From positions 248,001 to 312,000 of the forward strand of contig NZ_LMDB01000002.1 in NCBI RefSeq assembly GCF_001425005.1: a stretch of 64,000 bases of DNA. The letters run 5' to 3'. This DNA is from Duganella sp. Root336D2 (lineage in GTDB: Bacteria > Pseudomonadota > Gammaproteobacteria > Burkholderiales > Burkholderiaceae_D). This document shows positions 43,005 through 52,117 of this stretch, in pieces (within the stretch, counting starts at the first letter, position 1; the number at the start of each line of letters is the position of its first letter). Below the pieces are notes generated by a model. It was not told where the DNA came from. It worked only from the letters and a program-made list of their open reading frames with translations, and searched no databases. The position numbers and the translations under genes were made by a program.

Positions 43005-43951
43005 GCGACGCGGTTGGCCGGCTGGCCGGCGACGAAGGCTTCGATATTGTCGATCAGCTGGTCGGCCAGGCCCTGCATCGCCTGCCCGCTGGCCCAGGCC
43101 GAATGGGGCGTGAGCAGGAAGTTCGGCAGGCGCAGGCGCAGCAGGGGATTGTCGGGCAGCGGCGGTTCCTTCGACAACACGTCGAAGCCGGCGCCGGCGA
43201 TCAGGCCGCGCTGCAAGGCGCCAGCCAGCGCTGCTTCGTCGACCAGGCCGCCGCGCGCGGTATTTACCAGGATGGCGCTTGGCTTCATGCGTGCCAGTTC
43301 GGCGGCGCCGATGATGTTGCGCGTGGCGTCGGTCAGCGGTGCGTGCAGGCTCAATACGTCAGAAGTTTCGAGCAGTTCGTCCCAGCTTACGTCGCGCACG
43401 TCGGGGTCGTTGGCCGGCGTGCGGGTATGCACTAGCACTTCCATGCCGAAGGCGCGGCCGAGGTGCGCCACCTGTTTTCCCAGGTCGCCGTAGCCCAGCA
43501 AACCAAGGCGGCTGCCATGCAGGTCGCGGATCGGGTGGTGGAACAGGCAGAAACGCGGCGACTTCTCCCACATTCCCGCTTCGACGTCGGCACGGTAGGC
43601 CAGCAGCTGGCGGCGCAGCGCAAGCATCAGCGCAAAAGTGTGCTCCGGCACGGCGGCACGGGCGTAGCCCTGGATGTTCGACACCACGATGCCGCGCCCG
43701 CGCGCCGCCGCCAGGTCGACGATATCGGTGCCGGTGGCGGCCACCGCGATCATTTTCAGGCCGGGCAGGGCAGCCAGCGCCTCGGCCCGCAACGGCACCT
43801 TGTTGCTAATTGCAATGGTGGCGCCCTTCAGGCGTCCAATCGCTTCGGCGGCGCTGGAGGCCGGATATTCGGCCCATTCGTGGGCGAATGAAGGACGCCG
43901 GATATCGGCGATGATGCTGTCGCGGTCCAGGAAAACGATGCGTTCGGTCAT
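43001..43951 (-). CDS. D-2-hydroxyacid dehydrogenase
   Basis: 316 residues. NAD loop LGLLGYGDLGKQVAHLGRAF, and catalytic Arg, Glu and His in VNTARGGLVDEAAL, AGFDVLSKEPPLP and LLTPHSAWAS. The pattern fits hydroxypyruvate/glyoxylate reductases or related D-2-hydroxyacid dehydrogenases; substrate not decided. Its start overlaps the LysR stop and its stop overlaps the kinase start, each by 4 bp, so three unrelated functions are translationally coupled. Confidence 0.93.
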   Translation of the reverse strand: MTERIVFLDRDSIIADIRRPSFAHEWAEYPASSAAEAIGRLKGATIAISNKVPLRAEALAALPGLKMIAVAATGTDIVDLAAARGRGIVVSNIQGYARAAVPEHTFALMLALRRQLLAYRADVEAGMWEKSPRFCLFHHPIRDLHGSRLGLLGYGDLGKQVAHLGRAFGMEVLVHTRTPANDPDVRDVSWDELLETSDVLSLHAPLTDATRNIIGAAELARMKPSAILVNTARGGLVDEAALAGALQRGLIAGAGFDVLSKEPPLPDNPLLRLRLPNFLLTPHSAWASGQAMQGLADQLIDNIEAFVAGQPANRVA

Positions 43952-44895
43952 ACTGTCGGCTCCACAGGCAGGGAAGCGGCGAGGGGACGCAGCCGCATTT
44001 GGGGATGGCTGGCCATCAGGTCCGCCACCCATTCAACGAACACCCGCACCTTGGCCGACAGGTGGCGGTTTTGCGGGTACACCACGTGGATCGGCAGCGG
44101 GTCGGTGATCCAGTCTTCCAGGACCTGCACCAGGCGGCCATCCTTGCCGTGGCTGCCCAGTTGCACATCCGTCATCATGATGATGCCCAGGCCCGCCAGC
44201 CCGGCCTGCAGGTAAGCGTTGGAGTCGTTCAGTGCCACCACGCCCGGCAGCATCATCTCGATCCGCTCGCCGTCGCGCGTGTAGTCCCAGTTGTATATTT
44301 TGCCAGTCTTGGACGAGAAATAGTTTACGCAGCGGTGCCGTTCCAGGTCCCGCGGGTGGTTGGGGGTTCCGAAGCGCTCGAGGTAGGAGGGCGCCGCGCA
44401 GGTGACAAAATTGAGCAGGCCGACGCGCCGCGCAATCAGGGTGGAATCGGCCAACTGGCCACCCCGCACTGCACAATCGACGCCTTCCTCGATCAAATCG
44501 ACCGGGCGGTCGCTGCAACCGAGTTCGAGCTGGATATCCGGGTATTGTTCAAAGAAGGAAGGCAGGGCCGGCACCAGGATTTCGTTGGCCAGCCCGGTCG
44601 GCGCGTCGACCCGCAGCCGGCCGCGCGGGCTCAGGCGGGTGCGCGAAAGCGACTCCTCGGCGTCCTTCACGTCGGCCAGGATGCGCAGGCATCTTTCATA
44701 GTAGGCGGCGCCGTCGGCGGTGACGGAAACGTGGCGCGTGGTCCGGTGCAGCAGCTTGACCGATAGCGCCGCTTCCAGGCCGGCCACCAGGGTCGATACG
44801 GTGGCCTTGGGCAGCTGCAGGGATTCCGAGGCGCGCGTGAAGCCGCCGGCGTCGACCACCTGTACGAAGACTTCCATTGCTTGGAGCTTATTCAT
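43948..44895 (-). CDS. LysR-family regulator (CeoR/BpeT-like)
   Basis: 315 residues from the ATG after AAGGTGG. HTH MNKLQAMEVFVQVVDAGGFT with LPKATVSTLVAGLEAALSVK and the LLHRTTRHVSVTADGAAYYE wing, very like the LysR proteins that control LlpE/RND operons in Burkholderia. The effector domain begins LRVDAPTGLANEILVPAL. It is divergent from the small-protein/LlpE/RND genes, the expected position for their regulator. A dyad lies 13 bp before its start. Confidence 0.93.
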   Translation of the reverse strand: MNKLQAMEVFVQVVDAGGFTRASESLQLPKATVSTLVAGLEAALSVKLLHRTTRHVSVTADGAAYYERCLRILADVKDAEESLSRTRLSPRGRLRVDAPTGLANEILVPALPSFFEQYPDIQLELGCSDRPVDLIEEGVDCAVRGGQLADSTLIARRVGLLNFVTCAAPSYLERFGTPNHPRDLERHRCVNYFSSKTGKIYNWDYTRDGERIEMMLPGVVALNDSNAYLQAGLAGLGIIMMTDVQLGSHGKDGRLVQVLEDWITDPLPIHVVYPQNRHLSAKVRVFVEWVADLMASHPQMRLRPLAASLPVEPTV

Positions 44896-44907
44896 GAGTC
44901 CACCTTC

Positions 44908-44929
44908 ATTGTTCGAGATTCTGAACAAT
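44908..44929. promoter_or_regulatory. Inverted repeat, candidate LysR operator
   Basis: ATTGTTC (44908-44914) and GAACAAT (44923-44929) are perfect inverted arms around 8 bases. It lies beside the start of the LysR gene in the divergent region and is a plausible autoregulatory site. Confidence 0.45.
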
Positions 44930-45002
44930 CAATTCAACATTAATGTATTTTTCTTATTCTAGTGGAAGTTTATTATTACCGTATTGCAGCATAAAAAAGC
45001 CC

Positions 45003-45033
45003 TTGACCCTCCCGTGATGGGAAAGTTTAAAGT
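45003..45033 (+). promoter_or_regulatory. Promoter with MerR-type 19-bp spacing
   Basis: TTGACC (45003-45008) and TAAAGT (45028-45033) are 19 bp apart. The spacer contains an imperfect dyad, CCCTCCC and GGGAAAG around GTGAT. Extended spacing with a dyad in the spacer is the hallmark of promoters activated by MerR-family proteins such as CueR or SoxR. No merR-type gene is in the window. The first gene downstream begins 29 bp later. Confidence 0.5.
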
Positions 45034-45062
45034 GGCTTCGGTTTCAGAGAAAAGGAGCAGTC

Positions 45063-45230
45063 ATGAGTAACCGGGATGGATTCTTTGCAATGGTATCGCT
45101 GGCGCTGGGCGCGATCGCCCTGGCTGGCGTCCTGTACACCGACGAATACTCTTACGGCGCGCAAGTCGGTTTTGGCGCGGCGCCGGCGCACACCCTGCTG
45201 GCTTCGGCCAGCTCGGAGGCTAAAGAATGA
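45063..45230 (+). CDS. 55-residue membrane protein leading the efflux operon
   Basis: The ATG has a perfect AAAGGAG upstream, and the stop overlaps the start of the hydrolase-like gene (ATGA). It encodes MSNRDGFFAMVSLALGAIAL then AGVLYTDEYSYGAQVGFGAA and a polar tail. There is one transmembrane helix near the N-terminus, and the rest is probably periplasmic. Family not known to me. Its position suggests an accessory peptide of the pump or a regulator of its assembly. Confidence 0.62.
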   Translation: MSNRDGFFAMVSLALGAIALAGVLYTDEYSYGAQVGFGAAPAHTLLASASSEAKE

Positions 45231-46072
45231 CGGCGCAGGTGCCGGCGGAGCTGAAGATCCGCGAACTCGAAGTGCGCGGGGCCCAGGGTCCGCTGGCCGC
45301 ACGCCTGTACCTGGCCGGGAATTCGTCCGCCAAGCGCGATGCGCTGATTGTCTTCTTCCACGGTGGCGGCTTTGTAGCCGGCGACCTGGAGGAGGCGGAC
45401 GAATTCCTGCGCCACCTCGTCACGTGCAACCCTGACCACGTGATCCTGGCCACCAATTACACCCTGGCGACCGTCAGCCCGTTTCCGGCGGCGGTTGAAG
45501 ATGCCCACGCCGTGCTGGCCTGGGCCAAGAAGAACAAGGCCAGGCTGGCCTGGAGCGGCAAGCAGCTGCTGACGGCGGGCATTGAAGCGGGCGCCAACCT
45601 GGCAGCCGTGTCGGCGCTGATGGCGCGCGACCGCGGCGGCCCGGCATTGGCCGGCCAGATCCTGATCATGCCGATGCTCGATCCGGGACTGTCGACCTGC
45701 TCGATGCGCGAACTGCCGAATTGTCCGGACCAGATGAAGGTGGCCAATACCTGCGCCGCCGCCTACCGCGGCTACCTGCCGAATGCCGCCGACCGCGCCC
45801 ACCCTTACGCGTCGCCGCTGCAATCGAGCCGGCTGAAAAATTTACCGCCGGCCCTGATCCTGTCGGCCGAAGACGACCCGCTGAGGGATGAAGCAGAACA
45901 ATACGGGGCGAAATTGATCGCCTGCGGAGTAAAGACAACAGTCAGACGCATGCCACCGGCGCCACTGCAGGAGCCGGGAGCCAGGAATGAATGCGCGTGC
46001 AGGGGCTTTGCACTGAAAGAAATGGCCAGTTTTATCAGCGCCATCGACGGGGCGGAAACGCCCGCAGTGTAA
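45227..46072 (+). CDS. HSL/LlpE-like alpha/beta-hydrolase, probable pseudoenzyme
   Basis: 281 residues of the hormone-sensitive-lipase class. The oxyanion loop is intact (VFFHGGGFVAGDLEEADEFL), as is the acid (LSAEDDPLRDEAEQYG). But the nucleophile elbow, normally GDSAG, reads LLTAGIEAGANLAA, so Ser is replaced by Glu. The terminal HGF His is also absent (RRMPPAPLQEPGARN). Burkholderia operons of the type LysR-LlpE-RND carry a putative lipase at this place. Here the fold may have been kept for binding rather than catalysis. No signal peptide. Confidence 0.86.
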   Translation: MTAQVPAELKIRELEVRGAQGPLAARLYLAGNSSAKRDALIVFFHGGGFVAGDLEEADEFLRHLVTCNPDHVILATNYTLATVSPFPAAVEDAHAVLAWAKKNKARLAWSGKQLLTAGIEAGANLAAVSALMARDRGGPALAGQILIMPMLDPGLSTCSMRELPNCPDQMKVANTCAAAYRGYLPNAADRAHPYASPLQSSRLKNLPPALILSAEDDPLRDEAEQYGAKLIACGVKTTVRRMPPAPLQEPGARNECACRGFALKEMASFISAIDGAETPAV

Positions 46073-46100
46073 GGCTGAATTAAATAAAACAGAAGTTTAG

Positions 46101-46135
46101 AAAAAAGTGCCCGCGAGGCACATGGGCCCCTTTTT
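46101..46135 (+). terminator. Possible attenuating hairpin between hydrolase and pump genes
   Basis: A6-GTGCCC ... GGGCCCC-T5, with an alternative inner GTGCC/GGCAC stem. The stem is imperfect. It may reduce read-through into the pump genes or act as an attenuator. Confidence 0.4.
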
Positions 46136-46177
46136 GCCTGGATTTCCTAACTAATTTTCACCCCCAAGAGGTCAATA

Positions 46178-47386
46178 ATGAAAAAGATGAATCAAATGTC
46201 CACTCTTGTGCGGCCGCTGGTTGCCGCATTGGCGATGGGCGGGCTGGCGGCGGCCATCCTGTCCGGTTGCAGCGCCAATAGCAAGCCGGCCGAAAGCCAG
46301 GGACCTGCAGCGGGCGGGCCGCCAGTTTCGGCAGCCGTCGTGGTGCAGAAGTCCGTCGCCGAAACCCAGGAATTCTCCGGCCGCATCGAAGCCATCGACC
46401 GCGTGGAGATCCGTCCGCGCGTCAGCGGCTTCATTACCGCAGTGAATTTCAAGCCTGGCAGCGAGGTGAAAAAAGGTGATGTACTGTTCGTGATCGACCC
46501 GCGTCCATTCCAGGCGGAAGCCAGCCGCGCCGATGCCGCCGCCAATTCTGCGCGCGCCAAAGCCGACCTGGCCAAGCTGGAACTGGCCCGCGCCGAAAAA
46601 CTGCTGGCCGACAAAGCCATCGCCCAGCGCGAATTCGACGAACGTGCATCGGCACTGAAGGAGCTGGATGCAACGGCCCGCGCCGCCTCTTCGGCAGCGG
46701 AAGCCGCGCGCCTGAACCTGTCCTACACCCAGGTAACGTCGCCGATCAACGGCCGCGTGTCGAAGGCGGAAATCACCCTCGGCAACCTGGTCGACCAGAG
46801 CGCCGTGCTGACCAGCGTGGTTTCGCTGGACAAGATCTACGCCAGCTTCGACGGCGACGAAGACACCTTCCTGCGCGTCGGCGGCCAAGCCTACAAAGGC
46901 CAGCCGGTGACGGTGAAAGTCGGCCTGGCCAACGAAACCGGCTTCCCGCATGAGGGCAAGCTGGAATTCGTCGACAACCAGCTCGACACCCGCACCGGTT
47001 CCGTGCGCATGCGTGCCACCTTCGACAACAAGGAACGCGCCCTGGTGCCCGGCCTGTTCGCCCGCGTCCAGCTGGACGGCGGCACCGCCACCCAGCAAGC
47101 GGTGCTGATCAACGATCGCGCCGTCAGCACCGACCAGGACCGCAAGTTCGTGTACGTGGTCGGCGCCGGCAACAAGGCGGAATACCGTCCTGTCGTGCTG
47201 GGCCCGAACGTCGATGGCCTGCGCGTGGTACGCAACGGCCTGAAAGCAGGCGAGAAGATCGTCGTCAACGGCCTGCAGCGTGTGCGCCCCGGCGCGCCGA
47301 TCACGCCGGAAATGGTCGACATGACCTTTGACCCGATGGCAGCCCAGAAAGTGGCAGCCGCCGATGCCAAAAAAACCAAGGAATAA
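46178..47386 (+). CDS. RND efflux periplasmic adaptor (MexE/CeoA-like)
   Basis: 402 residues. Lipoprotein signal (LAAAILSGCSANSK), then the adaptor order: beta-barrel (QEFSGRIEAIDRVEIRPRVS), lipoyl halves (GSEVKKGDVLFVIDP and SYTQVTSPINGRVSKAEITL), alpha-hairpin (RAKADLAKLELARAEKLLAD) and membrane-proximal domain. It bridges the inner-membrane pump and the outer-membrane channel. It begins a three-gene tripartite operon. The gap to the pump is 3 bp. Confidence 0.96.
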   Translation: MKKMNQMSTLVRPLVAALAMGGLAAAILSGCSANSKPAESQGPAAGGPPVSAAVVVQKSVAETQEFSGRIEAIDRVEIRPRVSGFITAVNFKPGSEVKKGDVLFVIDPRPFQAEASRADAAANSARAKADLAKLELARAEKLLADKAIAQREFDERASALKELDATARAASSAAEAARLNLSYTQVTSPINGRVSKAEITLGNLVDQSAVLTSVVSLDKIYASFDGDEDTFLRVGGQAYKGQPVTVKVGLANETGFPHEGKLEFVDNQLDTRTGSVRMRATFDNKERALVPGLFARVQLDGGTATQQAVLINDRAVSTDQDRKFVYVVGAGNKAEYRPVVLGPNVDGLRVVRNGLKAGEKIVVNGLQRVRPGAPITPEMVDMTFDPMAAQKVAAADAKKTKE

Positions 47387-47389
47387 TCC

Positions 47390-50300
47390 ATGAATTTTTC
47401 TCGCTTCTTTGTCGATAAACCGATCTTCGCGGCGGTTTTATCGATCATTGTCTTCGTAGCGGGCTTGATCTCGATCTTCAAGCTGCCCGTCTCCGAATAC
47501 CCGGAAGTGGTGCCGCCATCCGTTGTGGTGCGTGCCGTCTACCCGGGCGCGAATCCGAAAGTGATTGCGGAAACCGTCGCCGCGCCGCTCGAAGAGCAGA
47601 TCAACGGTGTCGAGAACATGCTGTACATGTCCTCGCAAAACACCTCCGATGGCGCGCTGATGCTGACCGTGACCTTCAAGATCGGCACCGACGTCGACAA
47701 GGCTGAAACCGCGGTGCAGAACCGCGTGCAGCGCGCCTTGCCACGCCTGCCGGAAGAGGTGCGTCAGATCGGCGTGACCACGGTGAAATCTTCGCCGAAC
47801 CTGACGATGGTGGTCCACCTGCTGTCGCCGAACGGCCGCTACGACGACCTGTACCTGCGCAACTACGGCGTGCTGAACGTGAAAGACCAGCTGGCACGTA
47901 TTCCAGGCATGGGCGACGTGCAGATCTTCGGCGCCGGCGACTACGCCATGCGCGTCTGGCTCGATCCGCAGAAGGTTGCCGGCCGCAATATGACCGCGTC
48001 CGACGTGGTCGAAGCGATCCGCGAACAGAACGTGCAGGTCGCTGCCGGTGTGGTGGGCGCTGCGCCTTCCAAGTCGGCCGACTTCCAGCTGACCGTCAAC
48101 ACCCAGGGCCGTTTGAGCTCGGTCGAGGAATTTGGCGATATCATCGTCAAGACCAATGAAGACGGCGCGCTGACCCGCCTGAAGGATGTCGCCCGCATTG
48201 AAATGGGTTCCAACAGCTACTCGCTGCGCTCCCTGCTGAACAACAAGTCGGCAGTGGGCCTGGGTATCTTCGAAGCCCCGAACAGCAATGCGCTGGAACT
48301 GTCCGCCAATGTGCGCGCCAAGATGGAAGAGCTGAAAAAGGACTTCCCTGAAGGCGTCGCCTACGACATCGTGTACGACCCGACCCAGTTCGTGCGCGAG
48401 TCGATCAAGTCCGTGATCCACACCCTGCTGGAAGCAGTGGCCCTGGTGGTGATCGTGGTGATCATCTTCCTGCAAACCTGGCGCGCATCGATCATCCCGC
48501 TGCTGGCGGTGCCTGTATCGATCGTCGGTACCTTCGCGGTGATGATCGGCTTCGGCTTCTCGATCAATACGCTGTCGCTGTTCGGCCTTGTGCTGGCCAT
48601 CGGTATCGTGGTCGACGATGCGATCGTGGTGGTGGAGAACGTCGAGCGTAATATCGCCAACGGCTTGTCGGCCCGCGATGCGACCATCCAGGCCATGAAG
48701 GAAGTGTCCGGCCCGATTATTGCCATCGCCCTGGTGCTGTGCGCCGTGTTCGTGCCGATCGCCTTCGTGTCCGGCCTGACCGGCCAGTTCTACCGCCAGT
48801 TCGCGCTGACCATCGCCATTTCGACCGTGATTTCGGCACTGTGCTCGCTGACCCTGGCCCCGGCCCTGTCGGCATCGCTGCTGCGCCCGCATGACGCACC
48901 GAAAGATGCGCTGACCCGCGTGATGGACAAGATCTTCGGCCGCTTCTTCGCCTGGTTCAACCGCTTCTTCAACCGCGCTTCGCACCGTTATGAAACCGGC
49001 GTGCAGGGCGTGCTGAAACGCAAATCCGCCTCCGTCGTGGTGTACCTGGTGCTGGCTGCCGCCGCGGGCATCATGTTCAAGGTTGTTCCAAGCGGCTTCG
49101 TGCCTGGCCAGGACAAGCAATACCTGGTGGGCTTCGCCCAGCTGCCTGACGCAGCATCGCTGGAACGCACCGAACAGGTGATCCGCAAGATGTCCGACAT
49201 CGCCAAGGAAATCCCTGGCGTGGATGCATCGGTGGCCTTCCCGGGCCTGTCGATCAACGGTTTCACCAATGCGCCGAACGCCGGTATCGTGTTCACCACG
49301 CTGAAGCCATTCCACGAGCGTACCGACAAGTCCCAATCGGGCGAAGCGATTGCCGCGGAAATCAACAAGCGCATGGGCGCCGTGCAGGACGCGTTCGTGA
49401 TGGTGTTCCCGCCGCCGCCAGTCAATGGCCTGGGCACCACCGGCGGCTTCAAGATGATGATCGAAGACCGCAACAACGCCGGCTATGATGACCTGTACAA
49501 GACCATCCAGGCGATCCAGATGAAGGCGTGGCAGGACAAGCGCCTGGCCGGTGTGTTCTCCAGCTTCCAGATCAATGTGCCGCAGCTGTTCGCGGACATC
49601 GACCGTGCCAAGGCCAAGCAACTGGGCGTGCCGCTGCAGACCATCTACCAGACCTTGCAGATCAACCTTGGTTCGCTGTACGTGAACGACTTCAACCAGT
49701 TCGGCCGTACCTACCAGGTGCGCGTCCAGGCTGACGCTCCGTTCCGTTCGCAAGCCGAGCAGATCTCGCAACTGAAGGTCCGCAACAGCAAAGGCGAGAT
49801 GATTCCGCTGTCCTCGCTGATGCGCGTGAAAGACAGCTATGGTCCTGACCGCGTGGAGCGCTACAACGCCTACGTATCGGCCGAGATCAACGGCGGTCCG
49901 GCTCCGGGCTTCTCCTCCGGCCAGGCCCAGGCTGCACTGGAAGAAATCGTCAAGGCCAACCTGCCGAAGGGCATGGGATACGAATGGACCGAGCTGACCT
50001 ACCAGGAAATCCTGGCAGGTAACACCATGATCTACGTGTTCCCGCTGTGCGTGCTGCTGGTGTTCCTGGTGCTGGCTGCCCAATACGAAAGCTGGACCCT
50101 GCCGCTGGCGGTGATCCTGATCGTGCCGATGTCGATCCTGTGCGCCCTGATCGGCGTCAAGCTGACCGGCGGCGACAACAACGTGTTCACGCAGATTGCC
50201 TTGTTCGTGCTTGTAGGCCTGGCGTCGAAGAACGCGATCCTGATCGTGGAGTTTGCACGGGAACTGGAAGACCACGGCCGCACCATCCTGGAAGCGGCGC

Positions 50301-50569
50301 TGGAAGCTTGCCGCCTGCGTCTGCGCCCGATCCTGATGACGTCGATCGCCTTCATCATGGGTGTGGTGCCGCTGGTGTTCTCAGTTGGTGCAGGTGCTGA
50401 AATGCGTCATGCAATGGGTGTGGCGGTGTTCGCCGGCATGCTGGGCGTGACCTTCTTCGGCCTGTTCCTGACGCCAGTGTTCTACGTCCTGCTGCGCACC
50501 CTGGCCAAGCGCCTTGAGAAGAAATCCCCGGCAGCCGACGCTGCCCCGCAACTGGAAGGGACCCACTAA
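47390..50569 (+). CDS. RND efflux pump, HAE1 family (MexF/CeoB-like)
   Basis: 1059 residues, 12 TM helices with two large periplasmic loops. N-terminal FFVDKPIFAAVLSIIVFVAG, the TM4 proton-relay pair in GIVVDDAIVVVENVERN, and LVGLASKNAILIVEFARELE in TM10-11 (Lys). The sequence is closest in feel to MexF/BpeF/CeoB, which export chloramphenicol, fluoroquinolones, trimethoprim or salicylate-type compounds; the substrate here is inference. Overlaps the outer-membrane factor start by 1 bp. Confidence 0.97.
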   Translation: MNFSRFFVDKPIFAAVLSIIVFVAGLISIFKLPVSEYPEVVPPSVVVRAVYPGANPKVIAETVAAPLEEQINGVENMLYMSSQNTSDGALMLTVTFKIGTDVDKAETAVQNRVQRALPRLPEEVRQIGVTTVKSSPNLTMVVHLLSPNGRYDDLYLRNYGVLNVKDQLARIPGMGDVQIFGAGDYAMRVWLDPQKVAGRNMTASDVVEAIREQNVQVAAGVVGAAPSKSADFQLTVNTQGRLSSVEEFGDIIVKTNEDGALTRLKDVARIEMGSNSYSLRSLLNNKSAVGLGIFEAPNSNALELSANVRAKMEELKKDFPEGVAYDIVYDPTQFVRESIKSVIHTLLEAVALVVIVVIIFLQTWRASIIPLLAVPVSIVGTFAVMIGFGFSINTLSLFGLVLAIGIVVDDAIVVVENVERNIANGLSARDATIQAMKEVSGPIIAIALVLCAVFVPIAFVSGLTGQFYRQFALTIAISTVISALCSLTLAPALSASLLRPHDAPKDALTRVMDKIFGRFFAWFNRFFNRASHRYETGVQGVLKRKSASVVVYLVLAAAAGIMFKVVPSGFVPGQDKQYLVGFAQLPDAASLERTEQVIRKMSDIAKEIPGVDASVAFPGLSINGFTNAPNAGIVFTTLKPFHERTDKSQSGEAIAAEINKRMGAVQDAFVMVFPPPPVNGLGTTGGFKMMIEDRNNAGYDDLYKTIQAIQMKAWQDKRLAGVFSSFQINVPQLFADIDRAKAKQLGVPLQTIYQTLQINLGSLYVNDFNQFGRTYQVRVQADAPFRSQAEQISQLKVRNSKGEMIPLSSLMRVKDSYGPDRVERYNAYVSAEINGGPAPGFSSGQAQAALEEIVKANLPKGMGYEWTELTYQEILAGNTMIYVFPLCVLLVFLVLAAQYESWTLPLAVILIVPMSILCALIGVKLTGGDNNVFTQIALFVLVGLASKNAILIVEFARELEDHGRTILEAALEACRLRLRPILMTSIAFIMGVVPLVFSVGAGAEMRHAMGVAVFAGMLGVTFFGLFLTPVFYVLLRTLAKRLEKKSPAADAAPQLEGTH

Positions 50570-52008
50570 TGAAAAATATGATTGCAAAGGGCGTCGCCCC
50601 GCTGCTGGCAGCGCTGCTGCTGACCGCATGCGCAGCGCCTGAATTCAAGCAACCGCAAGTCGACACCCCGACCGCCTTCAAGGAGTCGCAGGTGATGACG
50701 GCCGAAGACGGCACCAGCTGGAAGCCAGCCCAGAACGCCGAGCGCCAGCCGCGCGGCGAATGGTGGCTGGCCTTCAGCGACCCGGCCCTGAATGAGCTGA
50801 TCGCCGAAGCGACCCGCAACAACGCCAACCTGGCCGTGGCGGCCGCCCGCGTCAAGCAGGCGCGCGCCATCGCCGGCATCGCCGAAGCGGACCGCATTCC
50901 GCAAATCGGCGTGGGCGTTGGCGCCCAGCGTGCCCGCAATTCGGCACTGTCGATGGGCGTACCGGCCGGCACCGACATTGCGCCGCAGACCACCTACAAC
51001 GCGAACCTGACGGCGAGCTATGAAGTGGACCTGTTCGGCCGTGTATCGAGCAATGTGGCCGCGGCCCGTGGCGACGCTGCGCAGGTGGAGGCGAACTACC
51101 GCTCCGTCCTGCTGTCGCTGCAAGCCGACGTTGCCCAGACCTATTTCCGGCTGCGCGCCACGGACGCCGAATTGGCGACTGTGGAGCAGACGGTCCGTTT
51201 GCGCGAAGAGAGTGTGAAGGTCAACCAGCGCCGCTTCGACCTGGGCGACATCGGTGAATTCGACCTCTCCCGCGCCAAGACCGAACTGGCAACGACCCGT
51301 TCGGAAGCGATCGGCCTGCAGCGCCGCCGCGCCACGACCGAGCACGCACTGGCTGTCCTCCTGGGCAAGCCGGCAGCGGCCTACACGGCGGGCAACAGCC
51401 CGCTGCTGGATTCGACGCTGCTGCCTGCGATCCCGACCGGCCTGCCATCGTCGCTGCTGGAGCGCCGTCCCGACATCGCGGCTGCACAGAAAGCGATGGA
51501 AGCGTCCAACGCCCGTATCGGTGAGGCGCGTTCGGCCATGTTCCCGGCACTGAACATCACCGCGAATGGTGGCGGCGCTGCCGGCCACTTCAGCGATGTG
51601 TTCAAGTGGAGCAGCCGCTCGTGGGTGCTGGGCGCCTTGCTGTCGATGCCCTTGATCGATGGCGGCCGTAACAGCAACAACGTCAAGCGCAGCGAAGCAG
51701 TCCTGGAAGAATCGGTTGCCGGCTATCGCCAGACCGTGCTGGGCGCCTTCGCCGAGGTGGAAGACAACCTGGCAGGCCTGCGCATCCTGGGCGGCCAGAC
51801 CGCACAGATCGACGAGGCCCTGGTGTCGGCGCGCCGCTCCGCCGACCTGGCGCAGAAGCTGTATGACGCCGGCCGTTCCAGCTACCTGGACCTGCTGGAC
51901 TCCCAGCGCAACCTGGCAGCCGTTGAACGCAACGCAGTGCAACTGCGCGGCGACCGCGCGGTGACCACAGTCGCCCTGATCCGTTCCCTGGGCGGCGACT
52001 GGAACTGA
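50569..52008 (+). CDS. Outer-membrane efflux lipoprotein (NodT/OprN/OpcM family)
   Basis: 479 residues. Lipobox LLLTACAAPEFKQP, then the two-fold TolC architecture: ARVKQARAIAGIAEADRIPQ and RRSADLAQKLYDAGRSSYLD are the matching helical halves, and ERRPDIAAAQKAMEASNARI is the NodT signature. Forms the exit duct of the pump. An intrinsic terminator follows the stop. Confidence 0.96.
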   Translation: MKNMIAKGVAPLLAALLLTACAAPEFKQPQVDTPTAFKESQVMTAEDGTSWKPAQNAERQPRGEWWLAFSDPALNELIAEATRNNANLAVAAARVKQARAIAGIAEADRIPQIGVGVGAQRARNSALSMGVPAGTDIAPQTTYNANLTASYEVDLFGRVSSNVAAARGDAAQVEANYRSVLLSLQADVAQTYFRLRATDAELATVEQTVRLREESVKVNQRRFDLGDIGEFDLSRAKTELATTRSEAIGLQRRRATTEHALAVLLGKPAAAYTAGNSPLLDSTLLPAIPTGLPSSLLERRPDIAAAQKAMEASNARIGEARSAMFPALNITANGGGAAGHFSDVFKWSSRSWVLGALLSMPLIDGGRNSNNVKRSEAVLEESVAGYRQTVLGAFAEVEDNLAGLRILGGQTAQIDEALVSARRSADLAQKLYDAGRSSYLDLLDSQRNLAAVERNAVQLRGDRAVTTVALIRSLGGDWN

Positions 52009-52029
52009 CTCAAGTCTTGATCAGCCCTT

Positions 52030-52064
52030 AACGGCGCCCCGCATCCGCGGGCGCCGTTTTTTTT
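52030..52064 (+). terminator. Intrinsic terminator of the RND operon
   Basis: ACGGCGCCC(C)GC / GCGGGCGCCGT with a single bulge, a 4-base loop and eight T's. Confidence 0.85.
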
Positions 52065-52117
52065 CGTCGGTCGCCGACCACGTATAATCGCGCGTTTTGG
52101 CTTGCCTTTCCGTTCAA

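Noticed and set aside
47438..50275. 945-codon open frame antisense to the RND pump
   Set aside because: Caused by GC-rich third positions; no ribosome site, no family features, His/Gln/Arg-rich composition; the sense frame is an unmistakable HAE1 pump.
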